Origin: Isoetes taiwanensis
Lineage: Eukaryota; Streptophyta; Lycopodiopsida; Isoetales; Isoetaceae
Assembly (NCBI GenBank): GCA_021234155.1
Contig: JAJEKV010000206.1
Coordinates: 250,001-314,000 of the forward strand
DNA length: 64,000 nt
Direction of reading: 5' to 3'
Below are positions 23,501-33,804 of this stretch, piece after piece (the first letter of the stretch is position 1; each line of letters starts with the position of its first letter). A model generated the notes under the pieces. It saw nothing but the letters and a program-made list of their open reading frames with translations. It made no database searches and was not told the DNA's origin. The translations under genes were made by a program, and so were the position numbers.

Positions 23501-24065
23501 TGGATAAACCACAAAACGAAGCATTAGTTTCACCACTTTGTCCATTATTTGATTTTGAATTGATAAGCATTGTGCTGGGTTTATGACTGTCAATCAAAGG
23601 ACACTCTCCATGTAAGAGGTCGTTGTACAACTAGTCATTAGCCTACAAACCCTTGTCATGAGTGATTTGATGTAAAAGAAACTTTATCTATATAGCTTAA
23701 GTTTTGAAAATTTATTTGATGCCCTTGGTCAAAGTCCATGTCCAGGACAAGTGTACTTGCGTCAAATACTCTTTAGTATTTCATAATCCACGAAATAGTA
23801 TTTCATAATCCACGAAATGCCCTCAGACTACCATATTTTAGCACAACAAAGAGTGTTGTACAAGAAGACCTTTTGTTGTCTAAGAACCAAAAAAATTCAC
23901 ATCGGAATCATTATCACTAGATGCAAGGGCACTAGGGCCCTAGGTGAAATAAGAAACTTATGGGGGGATTTGTAAAAGCGAATAATTAGAAGATGCTTTA
24001 TGTTTTGCACTATTTCACCAAGGACATTAAATTTGTAAAATCCCGAAGGGATCATTTCTACAACA
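23501..24065. other. Unassigned stretch with a 22-bp tandem duplication
   Basis: The phrase 'tatttcataatccacgaaat' occurs twice in a row at about 23,776-23,819. No gene was recognised. Confidence 0.5.
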
Positions 24066-24285
24066 TTAAACTACTCAGTTGCATACACAACTCAATCGAG
24101 GGGCACTTGTGGACGGGCTTGTACATGAATGTAGGGGACCCACAAACTGATTGTAAGAACATGGTAGGGGTCTACTTTAATTTAAATATAGATTATGAAA
24201 ACATGACTTCATGGTTTGAGTTTGATTCAGGCCACTTCACCCTCAAGAAACTGGAGGGCAACCCTCCGTGCGCAGCACCTTGTTT
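24066..24285 (+). repeat. Module R, copy 1
   Basis: This is homologous to 32,502-32,765. Shared phrases include 'gaggggcacttgtggacggg', 'actgattgtaagaacatggt' and 'gccacttcaccctc', and both end in GGGCAACCCTC and then GCGCA(G/A)CACC. It sits immediately left of module M copy 2, as expected for adjacent element ends. Confidence 0.85.
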
Positions 24286-24292
24286 TGTTCCC

Positions 24293-24475
24293 TTTTTTGG
24301 GTTGCCTCTAGGGGGCAAACTCTCTGATGTGGGTTTTTGGTATATTCTATGTATATGCTGAAATATGCCTAGGATATGCCCAGGATATGCCCAAAACTGC
24401 TTCAGACTTATTGTTGCTTGTAAACTGGCAGTCACCAGTGTTGCTAGGCAGCCATCGTGCAAACTGGCTAACCGG
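24293..24475 (+). repeat. Module M, copy 2
   Basis: It begins TTTTTTGGGTTGCCTCTAGGGGGC and ends AACTGGCTAACCGG. It carries short ATATGC repeats ('aggatatgcccaggatatgc') in its middle. The frame opening at 24,327 runs through it into the captured DUF2828 sequence. Confidence 0.85.
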
Positions 24476-24509
24476 CATTGCCGCTTCAGGAGCCCGAGTT
24501 TCCTTCGTC

Positions 24510-25630
24510 CACATTGCTAAATCTTCTCTCTTTCACAACGAACATGCATTTGCTTCTTGTATTTTGCCTATGGATGTTGCAAGGAATTTTGCTGCTGTAA
24601 GGGCTTCATCCTCGGAACTAGAAGAGGTTCTTCGTAATCTGCCCTTGAGACGTGATTCTTTGACAGTTTTGAAGTTAATTGTTCAGCTCAGAGGAGTTAG
24701 GGGTTCTGGCAAAGGCGATAAGAACCATTTTTACACCATAGCTTGCTGGACGCATGATGCCCATCCTAAAACGCTTGTTGCAAATCTTGACATCTTTGCT
24801 CGAATTGGGTACTTTAAAGATCTACTGGAAGTTCTGCTTAGAGTTCTTCAAGGTCCAAATGAAACAGAGCAAAAAATTGAATTTGCTGGCGCCCATTGTG
24901 TTAAAAGGAAAAGCAGAGCTGCAAAGAAGAAAGATACGCCCAAGTCTTTGAAGATTAATTCCAGAAGTAGAACAGTGGGGAGGTATGGCCATGGCAATTG
25001 TTTTCATAAGGCTAAATTGCCGAAAACTGAAATACGCTATCAAAAGATAAGCCCAGCCAAAAGAATTGAGCTTAGATTAGCGGCCCGCAAGGCTGGTTTG
25101 CTGAAATATTCAGAAGAAAGAATTGCCCAACATCAAGATGAGGACAAAATCAAGAGCCAAGAGGCTGCAAAGCTCCAAAAGGAAAAAACCCTCAATCTTG
25201 CTGCCAGGGTCATGCAGAAATTGAACGAAGATGAGAAGTATAAATGCCTTTTCAATGGGGTTGCAATAGTTTTTGCAAAGCATCTTGTCTCAGACCCTGA
25301 AGCACTTAACCAAGGACAGCCTAGAAAAATCAGTCTTGCTTCTAAATGGTGCCCTTCTAGAAACACTCTGATATGTGAGGCAATTGCAAAAAAAAAATGT
25401 TTCCAAGGAATTCTGAATATGCAGACCTGAGCGAAAGGCAATATGCTTACAGAGTCAGAGACAGGCTAAGAAAAGAAGTTCTAGTTCCTCTAATGGAGGT
25501 GCTTAAGTTGCCAGAGGTATACATGTCTGCACAGAAATGGCACCAACTGCCATACAACAGGATTGCATCTGTTGCAATGAGAAGATACAAGGAAATATTT
25601 TACAAGCTCATTGACATGCAAGAGGAGTAG
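24510..25630 (+). pseudogene. DUF2828 protein, 3'-truncated copy
   Basis: DUF2828 proteins are plant and fungal proteins of unknown function with a TROVE-like half and a vWA-like half. Here RDSLTVLKLIVQLRGVRGSGKGDK, HPKTLVANLDIFARIGYFKDL and ISLASKWCPSRNTLICEAIA fit the family. The frame then shifts in an A9 run near 25,389-25,397 and continues YAYRVRDRLRKEVLVPL .. LPEVYMSAQKWHQLPYNRIASVAM, stopping at 25,630. The vWA-like C-terminal half is absent, and no introns interrupt it. It follows module M at once, as the Ecdysoneless copy does. Apart from one homopolymer shift the frame is open, so it is young or still constrained. Confidence 0.85.
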
Positions 25631-25734
25631 GATTACCAAAAAAAAACGTGTAGGAAAATGTCTCCCTTCTCAGGCACGCATGGGTTAAGGAAAGGAAAGG
25701 GAAAGGCAGAAGCAGTTGAAAAAGGAAAGAGCCA

Positions 25735-25925
25735 TGGGAGGTGGTGGCGCATATGATCCTTACAGTGAGTATAAGTAGCCAAATGCTGGAACAGGGGCTT
25801 CTTACGATCCTTATAGCCAACCAAATGCTGGAGCTGGTGGGTATCAGAGCTCTGGTTTTGATTCTACCTCAAGTAGTGGTTATGGGGCTCCAACTCAAAA
25901 TGTCGATCCGTCTTTGCATCTAAAC
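25735..25925 (+). pseudogene. Tyr/Gly-rich protein N-terminus, fragment
   Basis: From ATG at 25,735 the frame reads MGGGGAYDPYSEYK, a stop, then two PNAG repeats with YDPYS and GYQSSGFDSTSSSGYG. It looks like the low-complexity end of an RNA-binding-type protein, but no domain is present. The family is unknown. Confidence 0.35.
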
Positions 25926-28900
25926 CCTTGTTTTTCTTTTCTACCCTAGCATCTACTATTCCTTGCTCTGTGGCTCTGTTGCGATACAACAGATATGATG
26001 GTACTTGGCCAACGAAGACATAGAAGTTGCGAGCCTATTCCAGCCAAGAGCCAAAACTCCAACGAGCCACATTTTCAAAAGAAATTTTAAATCCAATGAC
26101 TGAACAATGACTGCTTTCTTGGTTCCTGCCAGATGACAAATCCAGGGTAATAATGGTTCCTGGATCTTATGGCCACCATAAGCAGAAGAAACTGGCAAAA
26201 TTAGGGTATCCTTATCTTACTGCCTTCTCAAATCTCGAGACATTTTTAGTCTGAGGAAACTCTTTAACGCAAGTGACAAGCTAAGGTTTCTGCTGTCTAA
26301 ACAAGCAAAAGATTATATCTAGATGAAAGGATACTTTTTTCTGTCTATTGCAAGCTCATGACTTATGCAGTAGCTAATTCTCTAATGTATCAATAAGTTT
26401 AAGAAGCAGTGAACAAAAATGTGGAAACATAACAGGACCACACTCTATCTTTGCTTGCAGAGGATGTGCAAGCTCTTGACAAGAAAGATGCTAAAACATT
26501 TGCACAGTGCTTTCAAGTTGAAGGCTATTAGTGCTTCCTTACACTCTTTATCCTACGGAATTGGTAGATATTATATGCAGTCAAATTAAATAGTTTTCGA
26601 CTTGAGCCCAACATTTGTGATTTATCTTTGCAGAGGCCACTCCTTGGTAGAGTAGAACTGATGTTGTCGCATTAGTGCTGCAGGCAGCTGACAGTCTCCT
26701 GCTGACAGTCTGGAACAATACTATTTGAGCTTGTCTCCAACAATAGGAGTAAAGATGCTAACATATATAGACAGCAAATGGTTCTTTATCAAGTATAAAA
26801 TAATGAGTGTCCAGGTATAGTTATGTACTATATTTAGACTATGGTTTTCATTTTTGTCTGGCTTTAAATTTTGAGATGAAATTTTATGCAAAGAATCATT
26901 AGCTAGTTTTGCTAGGTTCATTGCAGGAGCCTCAGAAATAAACAGCCTTTCATGGGGAGCAGTTCTTGTAACAACATACCAAAGAGTTATAGCGGCTGCA
27001 ATGCTTCAGCACATGCCCAGAAGTAAATAAACCTCTTTGCTTTGTTATTTTGACTTGCCCTAGAGGTTGCAAGGGTTGTTCCTTTTTTAATGCATTGTTA
27101 CGATGATACAGTATCAGTCATGTTTGCTCTTCCCATTTTGATTTCTACATTTCATGTTGCAGTGCAAATGGCTCTTCATTGATTATAAGAAGCCCGTGAA
27201 TTCCTAAATTTAGTTAGATAAGCAAGGTGGCTGGAAAAGATATCATGTATTGACGTGATAAGTTTTAAATCAATGTGATAATAGCCAATGCGATTCGATT
27301 GAAACTTTTTGAAAGTAAGAATGGACGGCGATGTTCAGGCCTTTTGTATACATGGTACATATGTATGATACTCTAGGAACCATTGACTTTTCAAAGGTGG
27401 TTGTTTGACCGGTATCTGCACAATATATGGCTCAATTTCAGGGGCACCCAATGTCTTTGATTAACTTGTAGTTTGAAATGCTGTTAATTGGACTGGAATG
27501 ATTGCAGATGCTACCACTGGCTTACATTTGGAAGTTTTTTGTCTTTTTTGGATGACATTCTGATATGGAACTGAATCAGGAGGCATTAATCAAATGGTCT
27601 AGCACCAGATGCTATAGCTTCTTGCATGTAAGGCTCTGTTGCCACTTGGATCGGTAAGTTGGATGGAATTGGTTCTTCCTGCTTTTGCTTCATCATCATG
27701 ATGGATCATTCATCCAGAAACTGAAGCTTAGCCTTTATACAACAGGTAATTGAAGCTTAGTCTTTATCCAACAGGTAATTGCAATCTTCATGGTAGTTTG
27801 CACAATGTTATTACTCTTGGCATTGTTGCCTTCATGTATATTTCCTTCTATCATTTATATTTTAATCTATCCACCAAACGACAATTCTATAAGGACAATT
27901 TTCTCAATATATCTAGAGTCGGTTCCCTTTGACATCTTGGGAACTAGAATTTACATTATTCCTCGCCAAACATTGTCTTCGCATTAAAGGACCGGAAGTA
28001 TAGCCCTTGGGGATGGCTAGCGAGGATTCTTCTACGCCAAGTAACCTGTCAAAAATATTCTCGTAGTGAGTTAGCAATTCCTAAGTAGTAATCTTTGCCT
28101 TGAAGTTGTATTTGAATGCTGAAACTAGTCAAGATTCTTGAAAAATATGACATTGGTGAAAAATATAAAAATTATATCATTAACAATACAAAGAATTAAA
28201 GAGTGTGATGCTAAAAAAAATGCTAATACTTTGTTAAATATACTCCACAATCTTTTTCCATTTAGAATATATGGGCATAGACAAAGGCAACTTAATAACA
28301 ACTAGACCCATGCTCATAAACGAAATTATTAGTTACATTTGGTGGCAAAAGAGGTATTGAGCAAAAGTCACTAGAAAAAGGAAACTTCTCAAATGTTCTA
28401 GCTACATAATTTTGTTATGTCTACAACTAAAATTCAAGTTCAAAATCCTAAACACCTTGCATCCTTAAAACTTAAGATTCACTTGCATCCTAAAAGTACA
28501 CCTATATGCAATTTTATCTTAAAGAACAAACTTCATCCGTCGACACACATGTTAGTAGCACACTATGTTTCAGAAGCTTAATTCAAAACAACTTGTTACC
28601 TCTTAATTTCTTTCTCCTATTTGATCATCAATTCTATTTTAAGTGAGCTAGACAAATATTCAACTCCTTTCAGCATTTGAGTTGTTTAAACATGTTGGAA
28701 AAGAGAAAAGCAACATAGAGGCGATAATTGTCATGTATCATGGGATAACCCTATTTTCCATTATTGTCTCCGACAATCTAATTTTACTGTGTTTCTTGTA
28801 ACTCGTCCATTCTGTCTATCTATCTATTGCAATTAACAAGCTTTACTTTACAACATCTATCATGATGAAAGACAAATTCTTCAATGATAATGATATTATT

Positions 28901-29611
28901 GACTACCTCGAGCCACATCATTGTCATTCTCGTAAACTCAATGAGCACTACGGTAGGTTATCCTTTATTGAGTACAAGAAATTTATCGCGGCGGCCAAGG
29001 CCGCCGCGAACATTTCTTTCGTCTTGGCTGCCGCGAACATTTCTTTCGTCTAACTTGTACCAAAGGACATTTTTTATTAAGTCAAAAGGGTCTCGGTTTT
29101 GGTAACTACTTCGACCTCCAAAAGCTTCTCTCTTCTTTAAGTTCCTTTTACCTTATCTTCTGTTGTGTGTTTTTCTTTCACCTTTCTATCTTGTAGTAGA
29201 TGCTTTCTATTAGATACGGATGCCTGCTGCAGATATACTTCTTTTCAAAAACTGTAAATGCTGATGCAATGTCCCCAAAGAATGTACAATTCTCTAGCTT
29301 TTATACATTCTAATGAGAAAGTCTTGAAATGAGAAAGTCTTAAAATCTGAAAATATTCGATCTTCATGCTTTAAAAAGTTGAAAAGAAAATTACCCATGG
29401 TAATATTCATAAAGAAGATCATTTTTTTAGTCTAGTGGAGTAAAAATCTGGAAAGCATGTTTAACGACCACCATGCTAAAATAGATCTTGTGAATCAAAA
29501 TGAAGAGCATTTTTTAAGTCCATAGAAGAGACAGAAAGAGCATTTGTTTAAAGTCTATTTGGAGTAAGTAAAAACGATGATCTTGCCATAGAAGGGATAA
29601 TTAGCACCAGC
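25926..29611. other. Unassigned region inside putative element 2
   Basis: This region is AT-rich with no long open frame. A 26-bp near-duplicate ('gaagcttagcctttatacaacaggtaattg' type) occurs at 27,723-27,780. I see no domain, RNA gene or clear transposon motif. Confidence 0.4.
28987..29050. repeat. GC-rich hairpin and 21-bp direct repeat
   Basis: CGCGGCGGCC-AA-GGCCGCCGCG (28,987-29,008) is a perfect 10-bp stem with a 2-base spacer, set in AT-rich DNA. 'gccgcgaacatttctttcgtc' then occurs twice, at 29,003-29,023 and 29,030-29,050. Confidence 0.9.
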
Positions 29612-29880
29612 ATTGATCAGCCTCCCAGCTTTTGCCTCTAAAATCAGGTCTCAACGAAGCATGACCATTCTGTGCAGATCCAGAGAAGGAATCTGCGCCA
29701 TAGCTAGAAAACCCCTGATTCGACCGACCCGCAAAATCAAACCCGCCATAGCCACCGCCATGCCTGTAGCCATAGCTATAAGCTTGCCCAGAATAGGCCG
29801 TGTTACTCCCTTCAAATCCGGCATCGCTAAAGCCATTTCCAAATCATAGTTTGCCCTGTTTTCTGGATCAACTAGCATCT
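29612..29880 (-). pseudogene. Gly/Tyr-rich protein C-terminal fragment
   Basis: One minus-strand frame reads FGNGFSDAGFEG, AYSGQAYSYGYRHGGGYGG, FDFAGRSNQGFSSYG and NGHASLRPDFRG. It is preceded in another frame by DPENRANYDLEM, so an indel separates the two parts. It may be the other end of the gene whose start appears at 25,735 on the opposite strand. There is no diagnostic domain. Confidence 0.3.
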
Positions 29881-30317
29881 ATCTCGATGCTAAGTATGCC
29901 TTTTTAACAGTTTAGATATTCTGTAGTATAACTTGATGCAGGAAAGCAGCATAATAAGTCTAGTGATCAGTTATTCTTCATGATTTAGAAAATGCAAAAA
30001 AAGGAACTATAAACTTGATTGTAGAAAGAAGACTCACTTTGTCAGAATATGAAGTTCATATAGCGCAAGTTTTACATTGGGGAAAATGATAACTCTCCAC
30101 AGAGTAGCATCAACGTCACTCGAAAACATAAAAACTACAGGCAGAGATCTGTAGAAAGATCTCCAATGTTTATGAGATCCAATGCAACAAACTTGCGCGC
30201 AGATGGCTCAAAGAACGCATAAGAGCAAGTGAACTTATGAATGAAAAACACGGCAGAAAGATGAAAGCATAGTTCCATGCCAAGCAGAGCTAAATATGAG
30301 CCAAAATTCTCAAATAC

Positions 30318-30634
30318 TCACAGTTGGGCATCTGCTGCATTTGCCACGAGAGGGAGCCTAGGAGTCTTGCCCAAAAGACATGAGACGATCCCAAATAAGA
30401 AACATGCAACAAGGAATAAACACACAGTGTTGTAGAACATCACAAAGACGCCAACTGCAGCTCGACTTCCTGGACTAAAAGTCCTTTCTAAAAGTCCAGG
30501 TATGATAGTGAGAACATCAAGAACAATTGCCTGCATTGCATTAAACCTGACATACCTGCTAAAGCTCTGATTTCTCACCACAAGCAGATAGAGGGCAAAA
30601 AATGCCACAAAGCCCTCTTCACGTGAAGCCCATT
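30318..30634 (-). pseudogene. TIC20-like protein, last exon
   Basis: The frame shows FARYVRF-like SFSRYVRFNAMQAIVLDVL, IPGLLERTFSPG, three hydrophobic membrane segments and the family terminus LLGKTPRLPLVANAADAQL followed by TGA. TIC20 proteins are inner-envelope components of the chloroplast import machinery. A pyrimidine-rich tract and CCAG at 30,635-30,638 could be its splice acceptor, so this may be a true genomic exon. The transit peptide and first half were not found on either side, so I treat it as a fragment. Confidence 0.7.
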
Positions 30635-31559
30635 CTGGTGATCCGGAAATGCAGAAGAAATAAGCACAAAGGAATTGAAGCCTTCAGAATGATTTGGGCG
30701 CAGTTTGATCCAGAAATTGCATCCAATCTAGGGAGATTTTTGGGTTTTGAATAGGCACAGAGGGAATCGGAGGAAGAATTCCAACTGCCCAAATCCGGCA
30801 GTGCCATCTCAGGCAGGGCTGTTCTACACGAGCCTGCCACCCTTTTTCTGCCGAAGGCAGGGCTCTGTTTCTTTTGGGTCCATTTCAGCACGAAGATTAA
30901 GCTGAGAACCGGCTATGGCAGCAGCGTAATCCGTCCCACAACTCAAAAAATTCCCGGAAAAGCTACACCGGAAATCTGTACCCAGGAAAAAGAATGATAC
31001 GTGTCGCCAAAATAATAGAAGCATAAGAGAATCGAATATTTGGAGAAAGAATTATATATGTCTTGATAAACACCACATACACCCATGACTTGGCAAATTT
31101 TGCTAGTGATATATGAATGCAATATTATGGAACCTACTCGAGTTACTAACTTTCTAATTCTTTTCCCTGTGCAACTTTGGCCGGTGATATATAAATGCAA
31201 TTTGGGAACTTAGTCGAGTTAGTAACTTTCTAATACTTCTATCCAAACCTGCCCTACTGCTAGTTTTTTTCGTTTTATGCTGGACAAGTCAGTTGATACT
31301 CGTTTGCATTTTGTCTGGTATCTTAGTCGATGGTGGTTAATGTACATACCATTTGTTTCGTCATGTTCACACATTTTCTACATGCATGTCATTTATTTCT
31401 GCAGTGCTTCTTACATGTTCATACTATTTCTATATGTATTGGTAGATTGTCGTCTTCTGGTTTGCAGTGTTGTAGTGTTTGTTGTTGGCTTGCCCTTGCA
31501 AGCCACAGTTTTGTAGTGTCTCTGTAACTCAGACGGCCTTCGGCTCATTTGTAAATCCA
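30635..31559. other. Unassigned, with an 86-bp imperfect tandem duplication
   Basis: Around 31,093-31,240 two copies of a segment containing 'gtgatatat(g/a)aatgcaat' and 'cgagtta(c/g)taactttctaat' lie side by side. No gene was recognised. Confidence 0.4.
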
Positions 31560-32440
31560 TACCCATCCATAGCAATGGCAAAAGCAACCTCGAGGACATA
31601 AAGCAGGAGTTGGAGGGCCACCTCGGAGTTGTGTCTCTCAAGGAGGTATTTGTAGATGATAGTTGCTGGCATTTGATTTTGGAATCGTGTGATTGTAGCT
31701 TGCATGATACAATCGAGACAGAAGGAAGGCTTTTTGAGAAAAAAGCAGCCTTGCTTATCTATTCTTTGGCCAGAACTGTGCAGGATTTGCACGACATGGG
31801 CGTGGTTCGTAGGGATCTCAAGTCCCAAAACATCTCAGCGCAACTGCATGCGAAGGAAATTCTTCGGAAGCTTGAGTTGGGAGAAGATGTTGCCTCTACA
31901 TGTTTGAAATGGATTCTTTGGCAGTGTTAGAGGAGGCCAAAGATTTTATTTTTGGAATGATGTGTCCAGATCCTCAAAGAAGATTGACAATAGAGCAGAT
32001 TCTCTGTCATCCTTGGGTCTTGGAACATACTGGTTATGATGGTCAATATTATGAGAATAGTGTAAGATCTCCTGTCCTCCAAACATCATTATCGAGGCAA
32101 CAAATGTTAATAGGAAAAGGATTCGACTATAGAGGGTTGATGGGCAGTGGTATGTGAAGCCTATGGCAAGCCAAAAAAATGAAGAGAACATTGATGGCGA
32201 GCTTGAAGCACATAAAGCTCAAAATAAGGATAAAAAGAGTGAAAAGGCCTCATCAGTTCGAGGATAGCTGCAACAAACTGACTTGTTTGCAGAGAGTTGA
32301 TGCAAGGTGCCATAAAAAGTTGTGGCTATAAAATGGATTATGGCGAGTTGTTTCTCCTTGCCTGGAAGTTTCGCGATGCAGAGCTGTCTTACGAGGATGA
32401 GAGCACAATTTATTTGTCGGAGATGGACAATCCAGTTGTT
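31560..32440 (+). pseudogene. Ser/Thr kinase (CDPK-related type) processed pseudogene
   Basis: A frame from about 31,605 has GVVSLKEVFVDDSCWHLILE and ALLIYSLARTVQDLHDMGVV. The catalytic loop reads RRDLKSQN, where active kinases have HRDLKPxN. The sequence then jumps: the DFG and APE region is deleted, and it resumes with the last kinase subdomain (EAKDFIFGMMCPDPQRRLTIEQILCHPWVLEH) at 31,940-32,030 in another frame. Degraded downstream sequence (MDYGELFLLAWKFRDAEL) may be its C-terminal extension. It is intronless. The internal deletion and His-to-Arg change make it inactive. Confidence 0.75.
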
Positions 32441-32501
32441 GATTAACAACGGGGATGCAATGCCACAGAGACATGAATTCAAGATTCTATTCACGAGGAC
32501 A

Positions 32502-32765
32502 CTAAACTACTCATTTACATACACAATTTGATCGAGGGGCACTTGTGGACGGGCTTGTACATGAATGTATGGGAACTATAAACTGATTGTAAGAACATGG
32601 TAGAGGTGTGAAAACATGACTTCAACTATAAACTGATTGTAAGAACATGGTAGAGGTCTACTTTAATTTAGATATAGATTGTGAAAACATGACTTCACTA
32701 TTAAATTTAGGCCACTTCACCCTCGAGAAACTGAAGGGCAACCCTCTATGCGCAACACCTTTTTT
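32502..32765 (+). repeat. Module R, copy 2
   Basis: Homologous to 24,066-24,285, but with an internal tandem duplication ('actataaactgattgtaaga' at about 32,575 and 32,625). It ends GCGCAACACC followed by a run of T. Confidence 0.85.
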
Positions 32766-33804
32766 TTATTTGAAATCATAATTGATGCCATATAACAACT
32801 TCAATTTTGTGTGTCATATTTTTTGCTTGATAGTTCTATTTTAATATCAACGTGATAGTTTTATTTTATGGAAAATCACATTTAGGCAACATTCCAGAGA
32901 GAGGATAAATGTCCCATGTTATCACCACGTGATTCAAACTGGAGCAGAAACTTGCTCACGCGCATTGATTGCACCCATTGGGTCATTAGGTTAAAAAAAG
33001 GAATCGTCGTCAGTGGTATCGCCTACTGCTATGCATCAGGTTTGTTGTATATATCGGACGTTCTCAAGAGCCATACAAGTACAGCAAGAGGGGCCGCAGT
33101 TAACGAGTTTTCGTACTTCAGACCTGCTTAAATATTCAAGAGTTGGGAGCTCATGCACCAGGAGTTGGATTGAGAATACTAATACTTGCATGTGCCTGAA
33201 CCCAAAACATAATTGCCCTTCTTCATGACAGTCTCGTTACCTTTTGTCAAGGAAATCCAAAGTTATGAAGCAACGAGTTTCCATAACATTATAAATGCAT
33301 ATCAATGCATATTCGCAACAGGCATATCACGAACATTCACTTTGACTATCAACTGTTCTCCTAATACTTGCAAATTCCAGAGTACAGTATAAATGGACAC
33401 ATTATCTACAAAGAGTGCAAAACAATTTCATAAGGCAAAAAAACCTCAACAGTGATCAAAGGAGGATACCCATATACAACCTCCGATAACTTCACCAATA
33501 CATCAAGTATAATTATCCACTCCAAGTGACGCTTGGAATTTTGTGAAGCGTAGCTCTACCAATATCTTTATTTTCTGAGGACTCCAACCAAATTACTAGG
33601 TAGGAAGAGTATTCTCACTTTCACTGGCTAATAAATCTATTACACCCATCTTAACGTTCAAAAACAGTTAGGCTTACAAGCTGTTAAGAGATACATAGAA
33701 AGATGTCACTCAGAAAATACTGACCAATAATGAAGCAAGCAGTATGATGGACTTCGCTGCCCTCCAAACATTAGAAATACAAGCTGATGAAACTCAGGTT
33801 CCTG
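32766..33804. other. Intergenic, downstream of the kinase gene
   Basis: No gene was recognised. The part next to 33,805 should hold the 3' UTR and polyadenylation signals of the minus-strand RLCK gene. Confidence 0.5.

Larger units (their letters stand above)
19638..24285 (+). mobile_element. Putative gene-capturing element 1 (M..R)
   Basis: This interval begins with module M and ends with module R, and encloses intronless, truncated copies of an Ecdysoneless-like gene and a P-type H+-ATPase, both on the plus strand. A second interval with the same left and right modules follows head to tail at 24,293. GGGTTGCCC lies near the left end and its reverse complement GGGCAACCC lies near the right end. 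The absence of introns points to cDNA capture by a retroelement. No polymerase of its own is seen, so it would be non-autonomous. The element definition is an inference. Confidence 0.45.
24293..32765 (+). mobile_element. Putative gene-capturing element 2 (M..R)
   Basis: It starts with module M copy 2 and ends with module R copy 2. Inside are truncated pieces of a DUF2828 gene, Tyr/Gly-rich protein pieces, a TIC20-like exon on the minus strand and a kinase pseudogene. At 8.5 kb it is nearly twice as long as element 1, and the unassigned middle may include later insertions. It may instead be two unrelated fragments sharing repeats. Confidence 0.35.
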
